Below, piece by piece: positions 51,713 through 62,400 of a DNA stretch of 64,000 nt. The notes beneath the pieces are model-generated. The model was not told the DNA's origin. It did no database searches and saw nothing but the letters and a program-made list of their open reading frames with translations. Source of the DNA: an uncultured Prevotellaceae bacterium (lineage in GTDB: Bacteria > Bacteroidota > Bacteroidia > Bacteroidales > Bacteroidaceae); assembly GCA_902780635.1 (NCBI GenBank), contig CACZGH010000010.1, positions 136,694 through 200,693 on the forward strand, written 5' to 3'. The position numbers were made by a program, and so were the translations under genes. The number at the start of each line of letters is the position of its first letter. Position 1 is the stretch's first letter.

Positions 51713-53209
51713 TTAAGCAAAAGGATTCTCTGTGGGATAATAGTTACCCTTGGGGAAGTTGTAGTCAATCTCCTCAACGGGGATACCCATATACTTCAGT
51801 ACCTCCCAGAGATATTTTCCTGCGTGCTCGAACATCACGGCAGCGTGGTGAGGATAGTGCTTCTCGATGAGGACGTGACGATAGAAACGGCTCATGTTCT
51901 TGATGCCAAAGGTACCGATGGAACCAAACGAGCGGGTGGCGACTGGCAGGATTTCTCCCTGTGCGATGTATGCACGCAGTTTGGTGTCGGCAGTAGACTG
52001 CAGACGGTAAACAGTAGCCTTGCCAGGTTTCAGGTCGCCCTCCAGTGTACCATTCGTCACCTCTACCGGCAGAGCGCGGGCCATGATGCGCTGGAAGCAC
52101 ATCTGGCAGCTGCAAACCTTGGAAGATGCGGTGTTGCCACAGTGGAAGCCCATGAAGATCTCTTTGTCTGTATAGCTGTCGCACTCAAACTTCTTGCCCT
52201 TGATGCTCTCCTCGTACATGTCTTTGGGAACAGAGTTGTTGATATCGAGCAAGGTGACTGCATCCTGAGTGATGCAAGTGCCGATATACTCAGACAGAGC
52301 GCCATAGATGTCGACCTCGCAGGCTACGGGGATGCCGCGACCTGTCAGACGGCTGTTGACATAGCAAGGCACAAAACCGAACATGGTCTGGAATGCCGGC
52401 CAGCACTTGTTGGCCATAGCCACGAACTGGCGTGAGCCCTTATGTCCCTCAATCCAATCCAGCAGTGTCAATTCATACTGAGCCAGTTTCGGCAGCACAG
52501 ATGGTATTCTGTTGCCTGTGCCCAGTTCTGCCACCATATCCTTCACCACGTCGTCGATACGTGGGTCACCCTCATGCTTCTGGAAAGCCTCGAGGAGGTC
52601 GAGCTCAGAGTTCTCCTCTATTTCTACATCGAGATCATAAAGCGCACGGATAGGAGCGTTGCAAGCGAGGAAGTTGTTGGGACGTGGACCGAAGCTGATG
52701 ATCTTCAGGTTCTGCAGACCAACAATGGCACGTGCGATGGGTACGAACTCATGAATCATCTCAGCACACTCAGCAGCATCGCCTACGGGCTCCTCGGGGA
52801 TATAGGCGCGGGTTTTACGGAGAGAGAGCGCCTGGCTGGCATTCAGCATGCCACAGTAGGCATCGCCACGGCCATCAATCAAATTGTTCTGTGTCTCCTC
52901 AGCGGCAGCGCAGAACATAGTCGGGCCTTGGAACCAGTCGGCTATCATGGTTTCAGAAATCTCCGGGCCGAAATTGCCCAGGTACACACAGAGTGCGTTA
53001 CATCCAGCCTTCTTCACATCCTCAAGAGCCTGCTGAGCATGGATCTCACTCTCGACGATACAGATAGGACACTCGTAGATATCGGCAGCGCCGAACTTCT
53101 CTACATACTTAGCAATCAATGCTTTACGACGGTTGACTGCCAATGACTCTGGGAAACAGTCGCGGCTTACGGCGACGATTCCAATCTTGATTACAGGTAC
53201 ATTATTCAT
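51713..53209 (-). CDS. L-fucose/L-arabinose isomerase family protein
   Basis: The 498-residue cytoplasmic protein belongs to the fucose/arabinose isomerase superfamily: KIGIVAVSRDCFPESLA, NALCVYLGNFGPEISETMIA, then GFVPCYVNSRLTGRGIPVACEVDIYG and a C-terminal domain with GFHCGNTASSKVC. It is shorter than classical FucI and may act on another aldose or ketose. It is a single gene, not next to fucose kinase or aldolase, so the substrate is open. Its strong terminator suggests high expression. Confidence 0.83.
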   Translation of the reverse strand: MNNVPVIKIGIVAVSRDCFPESLAVNRRKALIAKYVEKFGAADIYECPICIVESEIHAQQALEDVKKAGCNALCVYLGNFGPEISETMIADWFQGPTMFCAAAEETQNNLIDGRGDAYCGMLNASQALSLRKTRAYIPEEPVGDAAECAEMIHEFVPIARAIVGLQNLKIISFGPRPNNFLACNAPIRALYDLDVEIEENSELDLLEAFQKHEGDPRIDDVVKDMVAELGTGNRIPSVLPKLAQYELTLLDWIEGHKGSRQFVAMANKCWPAFQTMFGFVPCYVNSRLTGRGIPVACEVDIYGALSEYIGTCITQDAVTLLDINNSVPKDMYEESIKGKKFECDSYTDKEIFMGFHCGNTASSKVCSCQMCFQRIMARALPVEVTNGTLEGDLKPGKATVYRLQSTADTKLRAYIAQGEILPVATRSFGSIGTFGIKNMSRFYRHVLIEKHYPHHAAVMFEHAGKYLWEVLKYMGIPVEEIDYNFPKGNYYPTENPFA

Positions 53210-53466
53210 ACTAGAAAAGGTATAATATTAAGAATCATTCATTTCAGGGGGTAAAGATACATCTTTATTTTTAAATTACCCACTTATTTCATCTTTTTTA
53301 GAAAAGAAAAACGACTCCTACCGCACTTATCACCTAGATAGGGAGTCTGTCTTTAAAGTAGAATCGAAGTGTGTCGTGCACATACAGGCGGAACCTGCCA
53401 AAATAAATGGCACATTTTTTGTTATCCTTTGTTTTTGGAAATAGTTTTGATTTTGAAAAAAAGAAA

Positions 53467-54240
53467 ATGAATATGTCAAATAATAAGAAAGAACTGAATC
53501 TTGCAGTGCTGTTTGACGCAGACAATGTGCCCTACTCACATGTGCAAGAGATGCTTAACGAGATAGCCAAATATGGCATACCGACCATCAAACGTATTTA
53601 TGGCGACTGGACGAAACCAGCTTTAGGAGGTTGGAAGACAGTGTTGTTGGAAAATGCCATCACCCCCATCCAACAATATAGTTATACGACAGGAAAGAAT
53701 GCCACCGACTCAGCGATGATCATCGACGCGATGGACATTTTGCACAGTGACAAAGTAGATGGCTTTTGCATTATCTCAAGTGACAGCGACTTCACCCGTC
53801 TGGCCACCCGTCTGCGTGAGTCGAGCATGTTTGTCATTGGCATGGGAGAGCGCAAGACCCCTCGTCCATTTATCGTGTCATGCGACAAATTTATATACAT
53901 AGAGAATTTGGGCAACGAAGACGAAGAGACAGCGCCTCAGAAACAAGAGAACAAAGAAGAGGCGAAACCCGCCCAACCTAAGGAAAAAATCAGCAATGCG
54001 CTCATTAAACTGCTGCGCCACACCATCGACGACCTGGCTGACGACAATGACTGGGTGTCACTGGCTGAGGTGGGCAGTCTGATTATGAAGAAACGTCCTG
54101 ACTTTGACCCCCGTAACTATGGTTTCCAGAAACTCACGCCCCTGATAGAGTCGTGTCCAAAGTATTTTGAGATAGAGAAGCGCAAGGCTGAGAACAGCCA
54201 TGTGGTGCATGTGTTTGTGCGTCTGAAGAAAGGCAAATAA
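53467..54240 (+). CDS. NYN domain protein with C-terminal LOTUS/OST-HTH domain
   Basis: The 257-residue protein starts MNMSNNKKELNLAVLFDADN (ATG 53467; an upstream in-frame start lies in AT-rich leader). The NYN (LabA/PIN-like) ribonuclease fold shows AVLFDADNVPY, TDSAMIIDAMDIL and CIISSDSDFTRLATRL, which supply the acidic metal site. A charged Glu/Lys/Pro linker (about 165-190) leads to a LOTUS/OST-HTH RNA-binding domain (LIKLLRHTIDDL ... DFDPRNYGFQKLTPLI). It is probably an RNA-processing or decay enzyme. The pairing of the two domains is common in bacteria. Confidence 0.9.
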   Translation: MNMSNNKKELNLAVLFDADNVPYSHVQEMLNEIAKYGIPTIKRIYGDWTKPALGGWKTVLLENAITPIQQYSYTTGKNATDSAMIIDAMDILHSDKVDGFCIISSDSDFTRLATRLRESSMFVIGMGERKTPRPFIVSCDKFIYIENLGNEDEETAPQKQENKEEAKPAQPKEKISNALIKLLRHTIDDLADDNDWVSLAEVGSLIMKKRPDFDPRNYGFQKLTPLIESCPKYFEIEKRKAENSHVVHVFVRLKKGK

Positions 54241-54258
54241 ACACCTTTACCCCATTGC

Positions 54259-54843
54259 TCACTGTACCTCGAAATCGTATTTTTTACCTTTGATGGTGGT
54301 AAAGGTACCAGCATAATAACTCCCACGGCACTCATACTGCCCGTTGAAAGTGCCGCTATGATGGCCGCTGGGGGTAAATTCTTTCATGACCAGGTGCATG
54401 GACCCCTTGGCGTTAACAGCTACCATAGAGACTATTTTCAACGAGAATTTGGATTGTGGGCGATCATTGTAGTAATAATATCCCACGAAGTCACCTTCAC
54501 CCACATCGCTGAGATCATGCAACCGCATCGTGATGGAGTAAGGTCCGATTTTACCTTCCATTTCTTCGAGGTCGATGTCCTCCCAGTCCTCCGCCTCATT
54601 GGTGTCTTGGATGTCTTCGGGTTCTTCTGACACCTCTGTGTCTTCCTCCTCTTCGCTGTCGATGAACTTCTGCTCGATGACTTGGTCGATGGCGGCTTCA
54701 CCCAGTGCTTCTTTCACCTTTGCCTCAACGAGCGAGTCGATATTAGGGGTAGAATCTGCTTTCTCTTTACTGGTGCATGCTGTGATAGCTACCATGAAGA
54801 GCAGTACAGAGAAGAAAGCGATGGATGTGATTAGTTTTTTCAT
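54259..54843 (-). CDS. Small acidic lipoprotein of unknown function
   Basis: The 194-residue protein starts MKKLITSIAFFSVLLFMVAI with lipobox AITAC (ATG at 54843; a start 14 codons further upstream is rejected). A long Glu/Asp-rich tract (about 60-100) precedes a beta-rich C-terminal domain (GKIGPYSITMRLHDLSDVGEGDFVGYYYYND ... GTFNGQYECRGSYYAGTF). No family is recognised. Confidence 0.75.
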   Translation of the reverse strand: MKKLITSIAFFSVLLFMVAITACTSKEKADSTPNIDSLVEAKVKEALGEAAIDQVIEQKFIDSEEEEDTEVSEEPEDIQDTNEAEDWEDIDLEEMEGKIGPYSITMRLHDLSDVGEGDFVGYYYYNDRPQSKFSLKIVSMVAVNAKGSMHLVMKEFTPSGHHSGTFNGQYECRGSYYAGTFTTIKGKKYDFEVQ

Positions 54844-54961
54844 TTTCCAAAGGTGTGTTTGAAGTGGTATGGAAAGCTTATACAATCAAACAACAGGCAA
54901 TTGAACGGCTAGCTGTGAAGCGAGATCAGGGAGTAAGCCGTTCTTGGGCCTGTTGAGATTG

Positions 54962-54969
54962 CAAATATA
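54962..54969 (-). promoter_or_regulatory. -7 element before the acidic lipoprotein gene
   Basis: The minus strand reads TATATTTG, a TAnnTTTG match, about 119 bases before the start at 54843. Confidence 0.4.
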
Positions 54970-55058
54970 ATAAATATTTTTGATGGTGCGATAGAAAAAA
55001 GCTTTTTTTGAACTTTTGGAAGGTGTTTTTTTGACTTAGTGTGAAAAACGCCTCCATT

Positions 55059-55643
55059 TCAGCCTTTCGTATCGAAAGCGTGATCCGTCAAATCCTCGGC
55101 GGCCATCAAGCCCTCCTGCTCTTCCACAGGGCGATAAGCTTGAGGTGTGGTATGGTCGGCCAGCCAGATACGGTTGAGCGTATAGGTCAGCGATGTGAGT
55201 GTCTTTTCCCTCACTTTCGGTCTCAGGTCACACTCCCATACGGTGATACAGTGCCATCCCATCTTTGCGAGCATCAGTTGCTCTGCTACATCTCGCCGCT
55301 GGTTTCTGCTGATTTTGGCCACCCAGAAGTCCCTGTTGGTATGAGGAATCCTACAACAGATGGAGTCTGCTATCTCGTCATTGGAATCCGGTGGGGGGAA
55401 TGTCACACCATGCCCATGCCAAAAACAGCCATTGACGAAGATACACGTACGATATTTCCTCAGCACCAAGTCGGGATGGCCTGGCAACCGAGGAGAATTA
55501 AGCCGGTATCGGAATCCATTTTTCCACAGCCAACGGCGCACGACCATTTCCGGTTTGGTGTTCTTGGAACGGATGGCCGCCATGTTTTTATGCCGTTGTT
55601 CCGACACTAATGGAGATGCAGGCAGAACTGTCGATTTATCCAT
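55059..55643 (-). CDS. vsr: Very short patch repair endonuclease
   Basis: The 194-residue Vsr-family nuclease nicks DNA 5' of T:G mismatches arising by deamination of 5-methylcytosine. Motifs: MAAIRSKNTKPE, LPGHPDLVLRKYRTCIFVNGCFWHGH with catalytic D58, and IPHTNRDFWVAKISRNQRRD. The N- and C-terminal tails are longer than in E. coli Vsr. No cytosine methyltransferase gene is adjacent, which is unusual because Vsr normally accompanies one. Its start overlaps the end of the next upstream gene by 8 bases. Confidence 0.93.
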   Translation of the reverse strand: MDKSTVLPASPLVSEQRHKNMAAIRSKNTKPEMVVRRWLWKNGFRYRLNSPRLPGHPDLVLRKYRTCIFVNGCFWHGHGVTFPPPDSNDEIADSICCRIPHTNRDFWVAKISRNQRRDVAEQLMLAKMGWHCITVWECDLRPKVREKTLTSLTYTLNRIWLADHTTPQAYRPVEEQEGLMAAEDLTDHAFDTKG

Positions 55644-55959
55644 GTGCTAATCGGCGATACCGATATCTCATGGCAAAACAGACACACACCACGATGGCGA
55701 TAAGCACGGTGATGACTGCCCACACCAGCATGGATGGAGGGAACTGGTCGGGTGCGGCGCCTCCAGGCATCATCGGCATGGAAGAGAGGCTGTCGGACAC
55801 AGAATTGACACTGTCGGAGATGCTGTCGGTGACCTGCCTGATAGGTTTGCCGATGGTATCGAGGTCAAAACGTCGAGGTCTGATATACTCGTCTTGTATC
55901 ACTTTTCTGCCACATCCCGACGGTACTGGCAGTGGTGCAACGTCTAATAATCTGATCAT
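55636..55959 (-). CDS. Small membrane protein of unknown function
   Basis: The 107-residue protein has a soluble N-terminal part containing a Ser/Asp repeat stretch (TDSISDSVNSVSDSLSSMPM) and one C-terminal transmembrane segment (MLVWAVITVLIAIVVCVCFAM) followed by basic residues. It lies just upstream of vsr on the same strand with an 8-base overlap. No family is recognised; confidence that it is expressed is moderate. Confidence 0.6.
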   Translation of the reverse strand: MIRLLDVAPLPVPSGCGRKVIQDEYIRPRRFDLDTIGKPIRQVTDSISDSVNSVSDSLSSMPMMPGGAAPDQFPPSMLVWAVITVLIAIVVCVCFAMRYRYRRLAHG

Positions 55960-55989
55960 TCCTATAAATTTTTTATTAATGATGAATTG

Positions 55990-56322
55990 TCAATTGTGAA
56001 TGATAAAAATCAGCTGTATCAATGCTCCTGTCAAGAAACTGATGGCATTGCAGAGTAGGCTGTAGATGGCTGCATGATAGAGGTTTTTGATGAAGAGGTC
56101 ATACCACAGAGCCTCCACCAACACCACCAGTAGCTCACCGATGAGCAATGTGCTCCAACCGTTTCCTACATACAGGAGATAGAGGTTGAGCGGTATATTG
56201 GTCAGTATATTTATAATGACCGAAGCAAGAAGGACCTTCCTCCTTTTCTCGCCCAACAACAATAGTACTCCCATTTCTATCAGTATGGTGACTATGAGTG
56301 CCCATGTCAGATTGCCCATCAT
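55990..56322 (-). CDS. Four-helix membrane protein of unknown function
   Basis: The 110-residue protein is almost entirely hydrophobic, with four likely transmembrane segments (MMGNLTWALIVTILIEMGVL, VLLASVIINILTNIPLNLYL, STLLIGELLVVLVEALWYDL, IYSLLCNAISFLTGALIQLI). It is 16 bases downstream of the MFS gene on the same strand, so probably co-transcribed. No family is recognised. Confidence 0.65.
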   Translation of the reverse strand: MMGNLTWALIVTILIEMGVLLLLGEKRRKVLLASVIINILTNIPLNLYLLYVGNGWSTLLIGELLVVLVEALWYDLFIKNLYHAAIYSLLCNAISFLTGALIQLIFIIHN

Positions 56323-56338
56323 CTTCTCCTCCTTTCGT

Positions 56339-57334
56339 TTACCAAATCGCTATCAGATAACCTGGTATCAATGCCGCCGCCAACCATCCGAAGGCGAGGC
56401 CTTCTCTCCCTTTAAGTGCCACATTAGCCAGGTATAATGTGACGGGCATCGTCAGATTGATGGCAAACAGTCCAGCCAAGAAGATGGCCACGTTGTAGTT
56501 TTTGCCGATAAAGCACACTGCCACTGTCACCAATGCGATGGCCAATGCCCCTACGATGCCGACACGTTTGGCCAGCCATCCACCCGCCATTTTTCCTATC
56601 ATTGAGGTCGCTCCTATGATCAGCACGAGTGTTTGTGTCTTGCTGACGCCATGGGTGAATATTTCTCCCACATACGACCGGAACATGACGAAACCTATCA
56701 GTGCTGCCATGGCGATCCATATGAGTGTTTTCGTGATTCGCGGTTCGCATTTAGCCGTTTGTTGTTCGCTGTTTGTATCATTTTTAGAGGCGTATAGCCA
56801 ACATATCATCGTCATTATTCCCATCAGTAGAAGGAAAGCGAGGAGCAGTGGCCAGGAGCAGAACACCAGTCCCACAGACAGCCCCATAGCACCAGTAGAC
56901 ACGAATACGCCCAATGCCCGCATGTCATTTCCTGTCCACACCGCCGTCAGTTTGCCTCCCCATACATGAAAACATGAATTGCCCATGCCCAACAGTGTCG
57001 CCACCGTCAGCATGGTCCCAGACGAAGGTATCATACCCCCCGCATCATGCCACCAAGCCGCCAAAAGCACCGCCAAGGTGAGGAGGGCGGCCGCTATGGG
57101 CAGCAACCATGGTCGAAGTCTGGACGAGTCGGCACACATCCCCGTGAGCGGCTGTGTCATGAAAGCCAATATATTGTAGGTGAGGAAGACCCCTGTCATG
57201 AGCGCCATACTCTCTGAAGAGACCATCAGGTAGAGGCAGCACACGCACAATCCGTCGACCAGAAAATGCAATATGCTACTGGCTGTCAATAGCCATAGAT
57301 TGTTTTTCAGCGTCTCTTGCATACCATTTGTCAT
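56339..57334 (-). CDS. MFS-type transporter
   Basis: The 331-residue inner-membrane protein has about 10-12 hydrophobic segments and a major-facilitator layout: an N-terminal half (LLTASSILHFLVDGLCVCCLYLM ... NILAFMTQPLTGMCADSSRLRPW, a motif-A-like loop) and a C-terminal half (VGEIFTHGVSKTQTLVLIIGATSMIGKMAGGWLAKRVG). It is somewhat shorter than a typical 400-residue MFS carrier. A start four codons later is also possible. Substrate unknown. Confidence 0.78.
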   Translation of the reverse strand: MTNGMQETLKNNLWLLTASSILHFLVDGLCVCCLYLMVSSESMALMTGVFLTYNILAFMTQPLTGMCADSSRLRPWLLPIAAALLTLAVLLAAWWHDAGGMIPSSGTMLTVATLLGMGNSCFHVWGGKLTAVWTGNDMRALGVFVSTGAMGLSVGLVFCSWPLLLAFLLLMGIMTMICWLYASKNDTNSEQQTAKCEPRITKTLIWIAMAALIGFVMFRSYVGEIFTHGVSKTQTLVLIIGATSMIGKMAGGWLAKRVGIVGALAIALVTVAVCFIGKNYNVAIFLAGLFAINLTMPVTLYLANVALKGREGLAFGWLAAALIPGYLIAIW

Positions 57335-57378
57335 TAACCCACACTAACATGAGGTACATCCTTTCTTTTTGTCGAAGA

Positions 57379-57386
57379 CAAAGATA
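57379..57386 (-). promoter_or_regulatory. -7 element before the MFS operon
   Basis: The minus strand reads TATCTTTG, a TAnnTTTG match, 45 bases before the MFS start codon. Confidence 0.45.
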
Positions 57387-57591
57387 ATGATAAAATGCAG
57401 AAAACATGAAAAAGTTACAGAAATTTAAATGATTTTCATGTTTTATTAACTGAAGCTTCGGAACTTCTTGGAGTTAAGGAGTTAAGAAGTGTCAAAAAGA
57501 GGCATGTCGTCATTTCGTTACATTTTTCGCCTTTTTTTTATAATTATCTATTAAAAATGTCTTTTTTAGTCGATGTTTTTGTTTTTTTTAT

Positions 57592-57599
57592 TATATTTG
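57592..57599 (+). promoter_or_regulatory. -7 element before the Omp28-like gene
   Basis: TATATTTG matches TAnnTTTG, 58 bases before the start at 57657. The rest of the 57335-57656 gap is AT-rich with no gene seen. Confidence 0.55.
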
Positions 57600-57656
57600 C
57601 AGTCTAAGGTGCCGATTTTACTCGTACTAACCTAACTACTTAAAGCCTCATCCTAT

Positions 57657-59381
57657 ATGCGCAAATTGTTTTTAGTCCTTTTCCTCAGTCTTTTGGCTCT
57701 TGTAGGGGCTGCGCAAGCGACCCATACATTAGGCTACTGCACGGACGACCTGGATGGAGCTGACATGGTAGGCATAGACGAAGAGGCCCGTATCTCAGGT
57801 GCCATCCATTTGCCTGCCACTGTCATGCAGCGTTATAAGGATGGGCGCATCATCCGCATCAAGGTGGCCTTGCGTGACGGAATTGAGAAGCCCTCGGTAT
57901 GGGTACGCACCTCACTCACAGAGAGCAGTAAGGTAGTACAAAGCATCAGCCACTTGGAGTATGGCTGGAATGAGGTGACGCTCAACAACCCACTGACCAT
58001 TGACGGCAGCGACCTCTACATCGGTTTCACTTTCACCCAACCTGCCGGCGTGAAAGGTGTGCTTGCCAAGGGCGATGGCACCAGCGACACCTCCTTACTG
58101 GCCATTGATAACGAATGGGACGACTATCACAGCCAAGGCTTGGGCATCCTTTACATCCAGGCCATCGTAGAAGCCGACATGCCCAGCCATGACTTAGGTC
58201 TCATCAGTATCGGTACCGACAGTCTCTGCTATGGCACCGGCAGTCAGCTACAAGCTACCACCACCATAGAATGCCTCGGTGCGCTGCCGATGAGCGGTTA
58301 CACTTTGACATGGAGCGTCGACGGCGAGACGGTTTCCACTGTGGAAAATGATGTTACCCTCTCTGCCGGTGAGACCCTCCAAGCCACCTACACCTTCGAC
58401 CTCTCTACGCTCAATGAGGGTGAGCACGCTATCGAAGCAACCATCCTTTCATCTGGTGATGACGAGAAGCCTGCCAACAACACATTGAGCACACCATTTT
58501 ACGTCTATACTACCCCCTATGGGCGCAAGGTGCTTTTAGAACATTTCACCTCACTGCCCTGTGTCAACTGTCCACCAGTAGACCAACTCCTTGAGAGTGT
58601 CGTCAAGACCCGCGACGACGTGGTGTGGGTGTCACACCATGTGGGCTTCCGCAACGATGAGTTCACCATTGAAGCCAGTGAGCCATACGTGCGATTTGGC
58701 GTAGAGGGCAATCCCTATATCATGCTCGACCGAAGTCAGGTAGACGGTGACACACCTGCTTTCATCGTCGGTGCCTACACGGCAGAAGAGCTGAGTGAGG
58801 CATTCGACGGTGTTGCCTCGCGTCCTGCGTTAGTAACGCTGAATGCCAGTCTGGATGCCGACGGACGGCATTTGACCACCGAGGTGAGTGGTGAAGCCAA
58901 AACCTTCTTTAAGAATCTCTATCCCCGTGCTACACTCAACGTGTTCGTCGTGGAAGACGATGTGCTGGCGGAGGGCCGACAGGTCGGCGACACGAACAAG
59001 AAACGCCATGACCACATCACCCGCGCCATCCTCACCCGTCAGGCCGGCGACCTGCTCAGTTGGACTGGCGACACCTCTTTCAGTCAAGTCTACACCACAG
59101 AAGCTGATGAAGCCTGGGATTTGTCGCACCTGCGTGTCGTGGCTTTCGTCACTGCCGCTGCCGACCGTAGCACTGGCTACCCCACCGGCGAAGTGCTCAA
59201 CACCACACAGGTTTTTCTCGACAGCACTGTGGGCATCACCACACCTCATGCTGACTCTCAGCATACCCCATGCTACTACACCCTTGGCGGACTGCCAATG
59301 TACCATCGTCCCACCACGCCTGGTATCTACATCGTAGATGACGGGCATGGATGCCGACAGAAAATACAAATCAACTACTAA
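57657..59381 (+). CDS. Omp28-related secreted protein with thioredoxin-like core and type IX-like tail
   Basis: The 574-residue exported protein has a signal peptide ending near VGAAQA. The N-terminal half has beta-sandwich and CARDB-like modules (about 25-285). A thioredoxin-like segment follows, LLEHFTSLPCVNCPPVDQL, with C302-x2-C305, as in the Omp28 family. The C-terminus CYYTLGGLPMYHRPTTPGIY plus a short tail resembles a type IX sorting tail. Omp28 of Porphyromonas is a surface adhesin-type protein. It leads a run of three large secreted proteins. Confidence 0.85.
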   Translation: MRKLFLVLFLSLLALVGAAQATHTLGYCTDDLDGADMVGIDEEARISGAIHLPATVMQRYKDGRIIRIKVALRDGIEKPSVWVRTSLTESSKVVQSISHLEYGWNEVTLNNPLTIDGSDLYIGFTFTQPAGVKGVLAKGDGTSDTSLLAIDNEWDDYHSQGLGILYIQAIVEADMPSHDLGLISIGTDSLCYGTGSQLQATTTIECLGALPMSGYTLTWSVDGETVSTVENDVTLSAGETLQATYTFDLSTLNEGEHAIEATILSSGDDEKPANNTLSTPFYVYTTPYGRKVLLEHFTSLPCVNCPPVDQLLESVVKTRDDVVWVSHHVGFRNDEFTIEASEPYVRFGVEGNPYIMLDRSQVDGDTPAFIVGAYTAEELSEAFDGVASRPALVTLNASLDADGRHLTTEVSGEAKTFFKNLYPRATLNVFVVEDDVLAEGRQVGDTNKKRHDHITRAILTRQAGDLLSWTGDTSFSQVYTTEADEAWDLSHLRVVAFVTAAADRSTGYPTGEVLNTTQVFLDSTVGITTPHADSQHTPCYYTLGGLPMYHRPTTPGIYIVDDGHGCRQKIQINY

Positions 59382-59401
59382 CCAACTATTTACAAAACTT
59401 T

Positions 59402-62400
59402 ATGCATTCTTTTACTACCCGATATACACGTCTCACTGTCCTGTCCATCGTCATGGCTTTCGTCAGCAACAGCATGGCACAGACTCAACTGCCCTACCGT
59501 CAGACTTTCGACGATGTGAGCGACTTTGAGACTTTCGTTGTGGCCGACGAAAACAACGACCAACAGACCTGGCAATACGACGATATCGACCAAGCAGTGC
59601 GGTGCGAGCGCGACTACGATGCCGACGACTGGCTTCTCACGCCCGTGTTTGCGCTGGACAAAGGCAAGACCTACCGTCTCACCTTCATCGCTTACAATGA
59701 GATGGAAGGTGCGGAGACGATCGCCGTCTTTATGGGCAGCGGACGACGGGTGTCGGCCATGACCATCAGCGTGCTACCAACTACCACGGTATCGACAACC
59801 ACCCCACAGACCTATACCACTATCTTCACTGTAGAGGAAAGCGACGACTATCGAATCGCATTCCACCACAGTACCATCAACGACCCTTACTCCAACTGTC
59901 TCTACCTCGACAATATCAGCCTGGAAGAGACCACCAGTCGGGCAGCCCCCGCTCCTGTGAGTGACCTGACTATAACACCTGGAGCACAGGGAGCGCTTAC
60001 TGCCACCATCTCCCTGCGAGTGCCCGACCAAACCATCGACCAGCAGCCCCTCAGTGAGGTGACCAAGGTGAGCCTATATCGTGACAACTTATTGATACAC
60101 ACCTTCGACGCCCCTGCACCTGGTACCACGCTGACCTATACCGACAACGAAGGGGTGACCAACGGGCTGCACGTCTACAAAGCCATCGCCACTAACGACG
60201 AAGGCAGTAGCGACCCCACAGAGACAAAAGCCTACATCGGTACCGACGTGCCCGGTGCTGTGGAGAACCTGCATTTCACCTACGACTACGACACCTATGA
60301 GGCCATTGTCACCTGGGACGCTCCCACCATAGGTGCCAACGGCGGATATATCGACCCCTCTCACATCAGATACAGTCTGCGCAAATATCCACTGACCTCC
60401 GATAAGACCATCACACCAGAACCCATCAGCGAGACCCGCTTTGAAGACCATGTAGACATCGAATGGCTCGACTCCGTGGCAGAAGTACGCTACCGTGAAA
60501 CCGAGGAGCAGTATCACTATCCCGTGGCCCACACCATCGTCATCGACGGACAAAGTCGAACATGCTATTATGTGAAGGCCGTCAACGATATCGGCACTGG
60601 ACCAGAGGCCACCTCAGAGAGCTATATCATAGGCGACGCTTACACGCTACCTTTCGAAGAATCCTTTCCTGGAGGCTGGTCAACCCACTATTGGTACAAG
60701 CCCGTCACGTCAGGACACAGCAGGTGGTATGAACTCTCTGATGAACGCTTCTCGCAAGATGGCGACAACGGTTTCCTGGCGTTTACGGCCTCCGTGAATG
60801 ATGAGGATCAGACCTCAATCGAAGAGACGGCGATGGCACAGACCGGCCGACTGTGCATGGCCGATGTCACCAATCCCTTTATCTCGCTTTATTACCTCTG
60901 TGCGTACGCCATGGCATACCCGCTGCTGGTCAAGGTGTCGACCGACGGTCAGCACTTCACCACGGTGGCCACCCTTGACACCTCCAATGAGGCCAACGCC
61001 GGGCGATATGTCAGAGCCACCGTGCCACTGACAGGCTTAGCCGGAGCCAAGAGTTGCTATGTAGCCATAGAGACGACGATTGTCAACACCACCGAACTCA
61101 TCTATGTAGACAACATCCTCATCTACGATCAGAAGAACCATGACCTCACCGCCAAAATCAGTCATCTGCCATCCCACCTGCGCTCAGACGAGGCACGTAC
61201 CATGAGCGTGACGGTCAGCAACATGGGCGACCAGGACGTAACGGAGGGCACCTACACCCTCGACGTGCTGGTGAACGGCCAATTGGCAGGCAATGTTCAG
61301 GGGCCGGCAGTGAAAGCCCTTGAGATGGCCACTGCCAATGTGGCAGTGACAGCATCTGTCCAAGCACCCTCTTTGAGTGACATCCTCCTGCGTGTGAATT
61401 ACGATGCCGACCAGAACTTAACCAACAATCTCATTGGAGGCGACAGCATCAAAGTGCAGCATCCCTCTTACCCCACCCCACGCACCCTCGTTGTCGCTGA
61501 AAACGACGGCAAAGCCACATTGCAATGGCAAGCCCCACTCCCACCCCGCACTACAGACGAAGCCGTGACCGATAGTTTCGAAGATTATGAAGACTTCACC
61601 ATCAGTGACATAGGCGACTGGGTATTGATAGACGGCGACCAAAGACTCACCTACAGTTGGGGCGAAGACTACAACTGGCCCAACCGCACCCGTCCTCATG
61701 CCTTCATTGTGATGACTCCAGCAGAGGTGGATCTGCCCAACACTGGCGGCAAAGGCCTTAGCGCCAACTGGCAAGCCCACACAGGCGACAAGATGCTCAT
61801 GTCGTCGAGTGCTGTCTCTGACGACTGGCTCATCTCCACCGAGTTGTCAGGACGTGCACAAACCATCACCTTCTTTGCCCGAGCCACCAATTCCTATTTA
61901 GAGACTTTTGACGTGCGCTACTCCACTACCGACACCGAGCCAAGTAGTTTCACAAGGATGGGTCAGGAAGAGTCACTCATCGGCTCGGCATGGAAACAAT
62001 ATAGTTACGACCTGCCAGAAGGTAGCCGCCACTTTGCCATCCATAAGACCAGCGATGACGGTTTCATGCTTTTCATCGATGACGTGACATTCATCCCCGA
62101 CACCCTTGCCCGTCAGGACATCACCCTTCAGGGCTACAACATCTACCGCAATGGCGTGCGTCTCAATGAGGCACTTATCATGCAAAATACCTATACAGAC
62201 ACTGCCGACGGCAGTGACGCTGTCTATACGGTGACCGCTGTCTACGACAAAGGAGAGTCTGCCAGTTCGAATGAAGCCTATATAGTGAGCGGCATCAGCG
62301 AGATTCTTCCCACACCTGTCACCACCGACGACCGTCTCTACGACCTGATGGGCCGCCCGGCCACAGGCAAACAAAGAGGCATCTATATTCAGAAAGGGAA

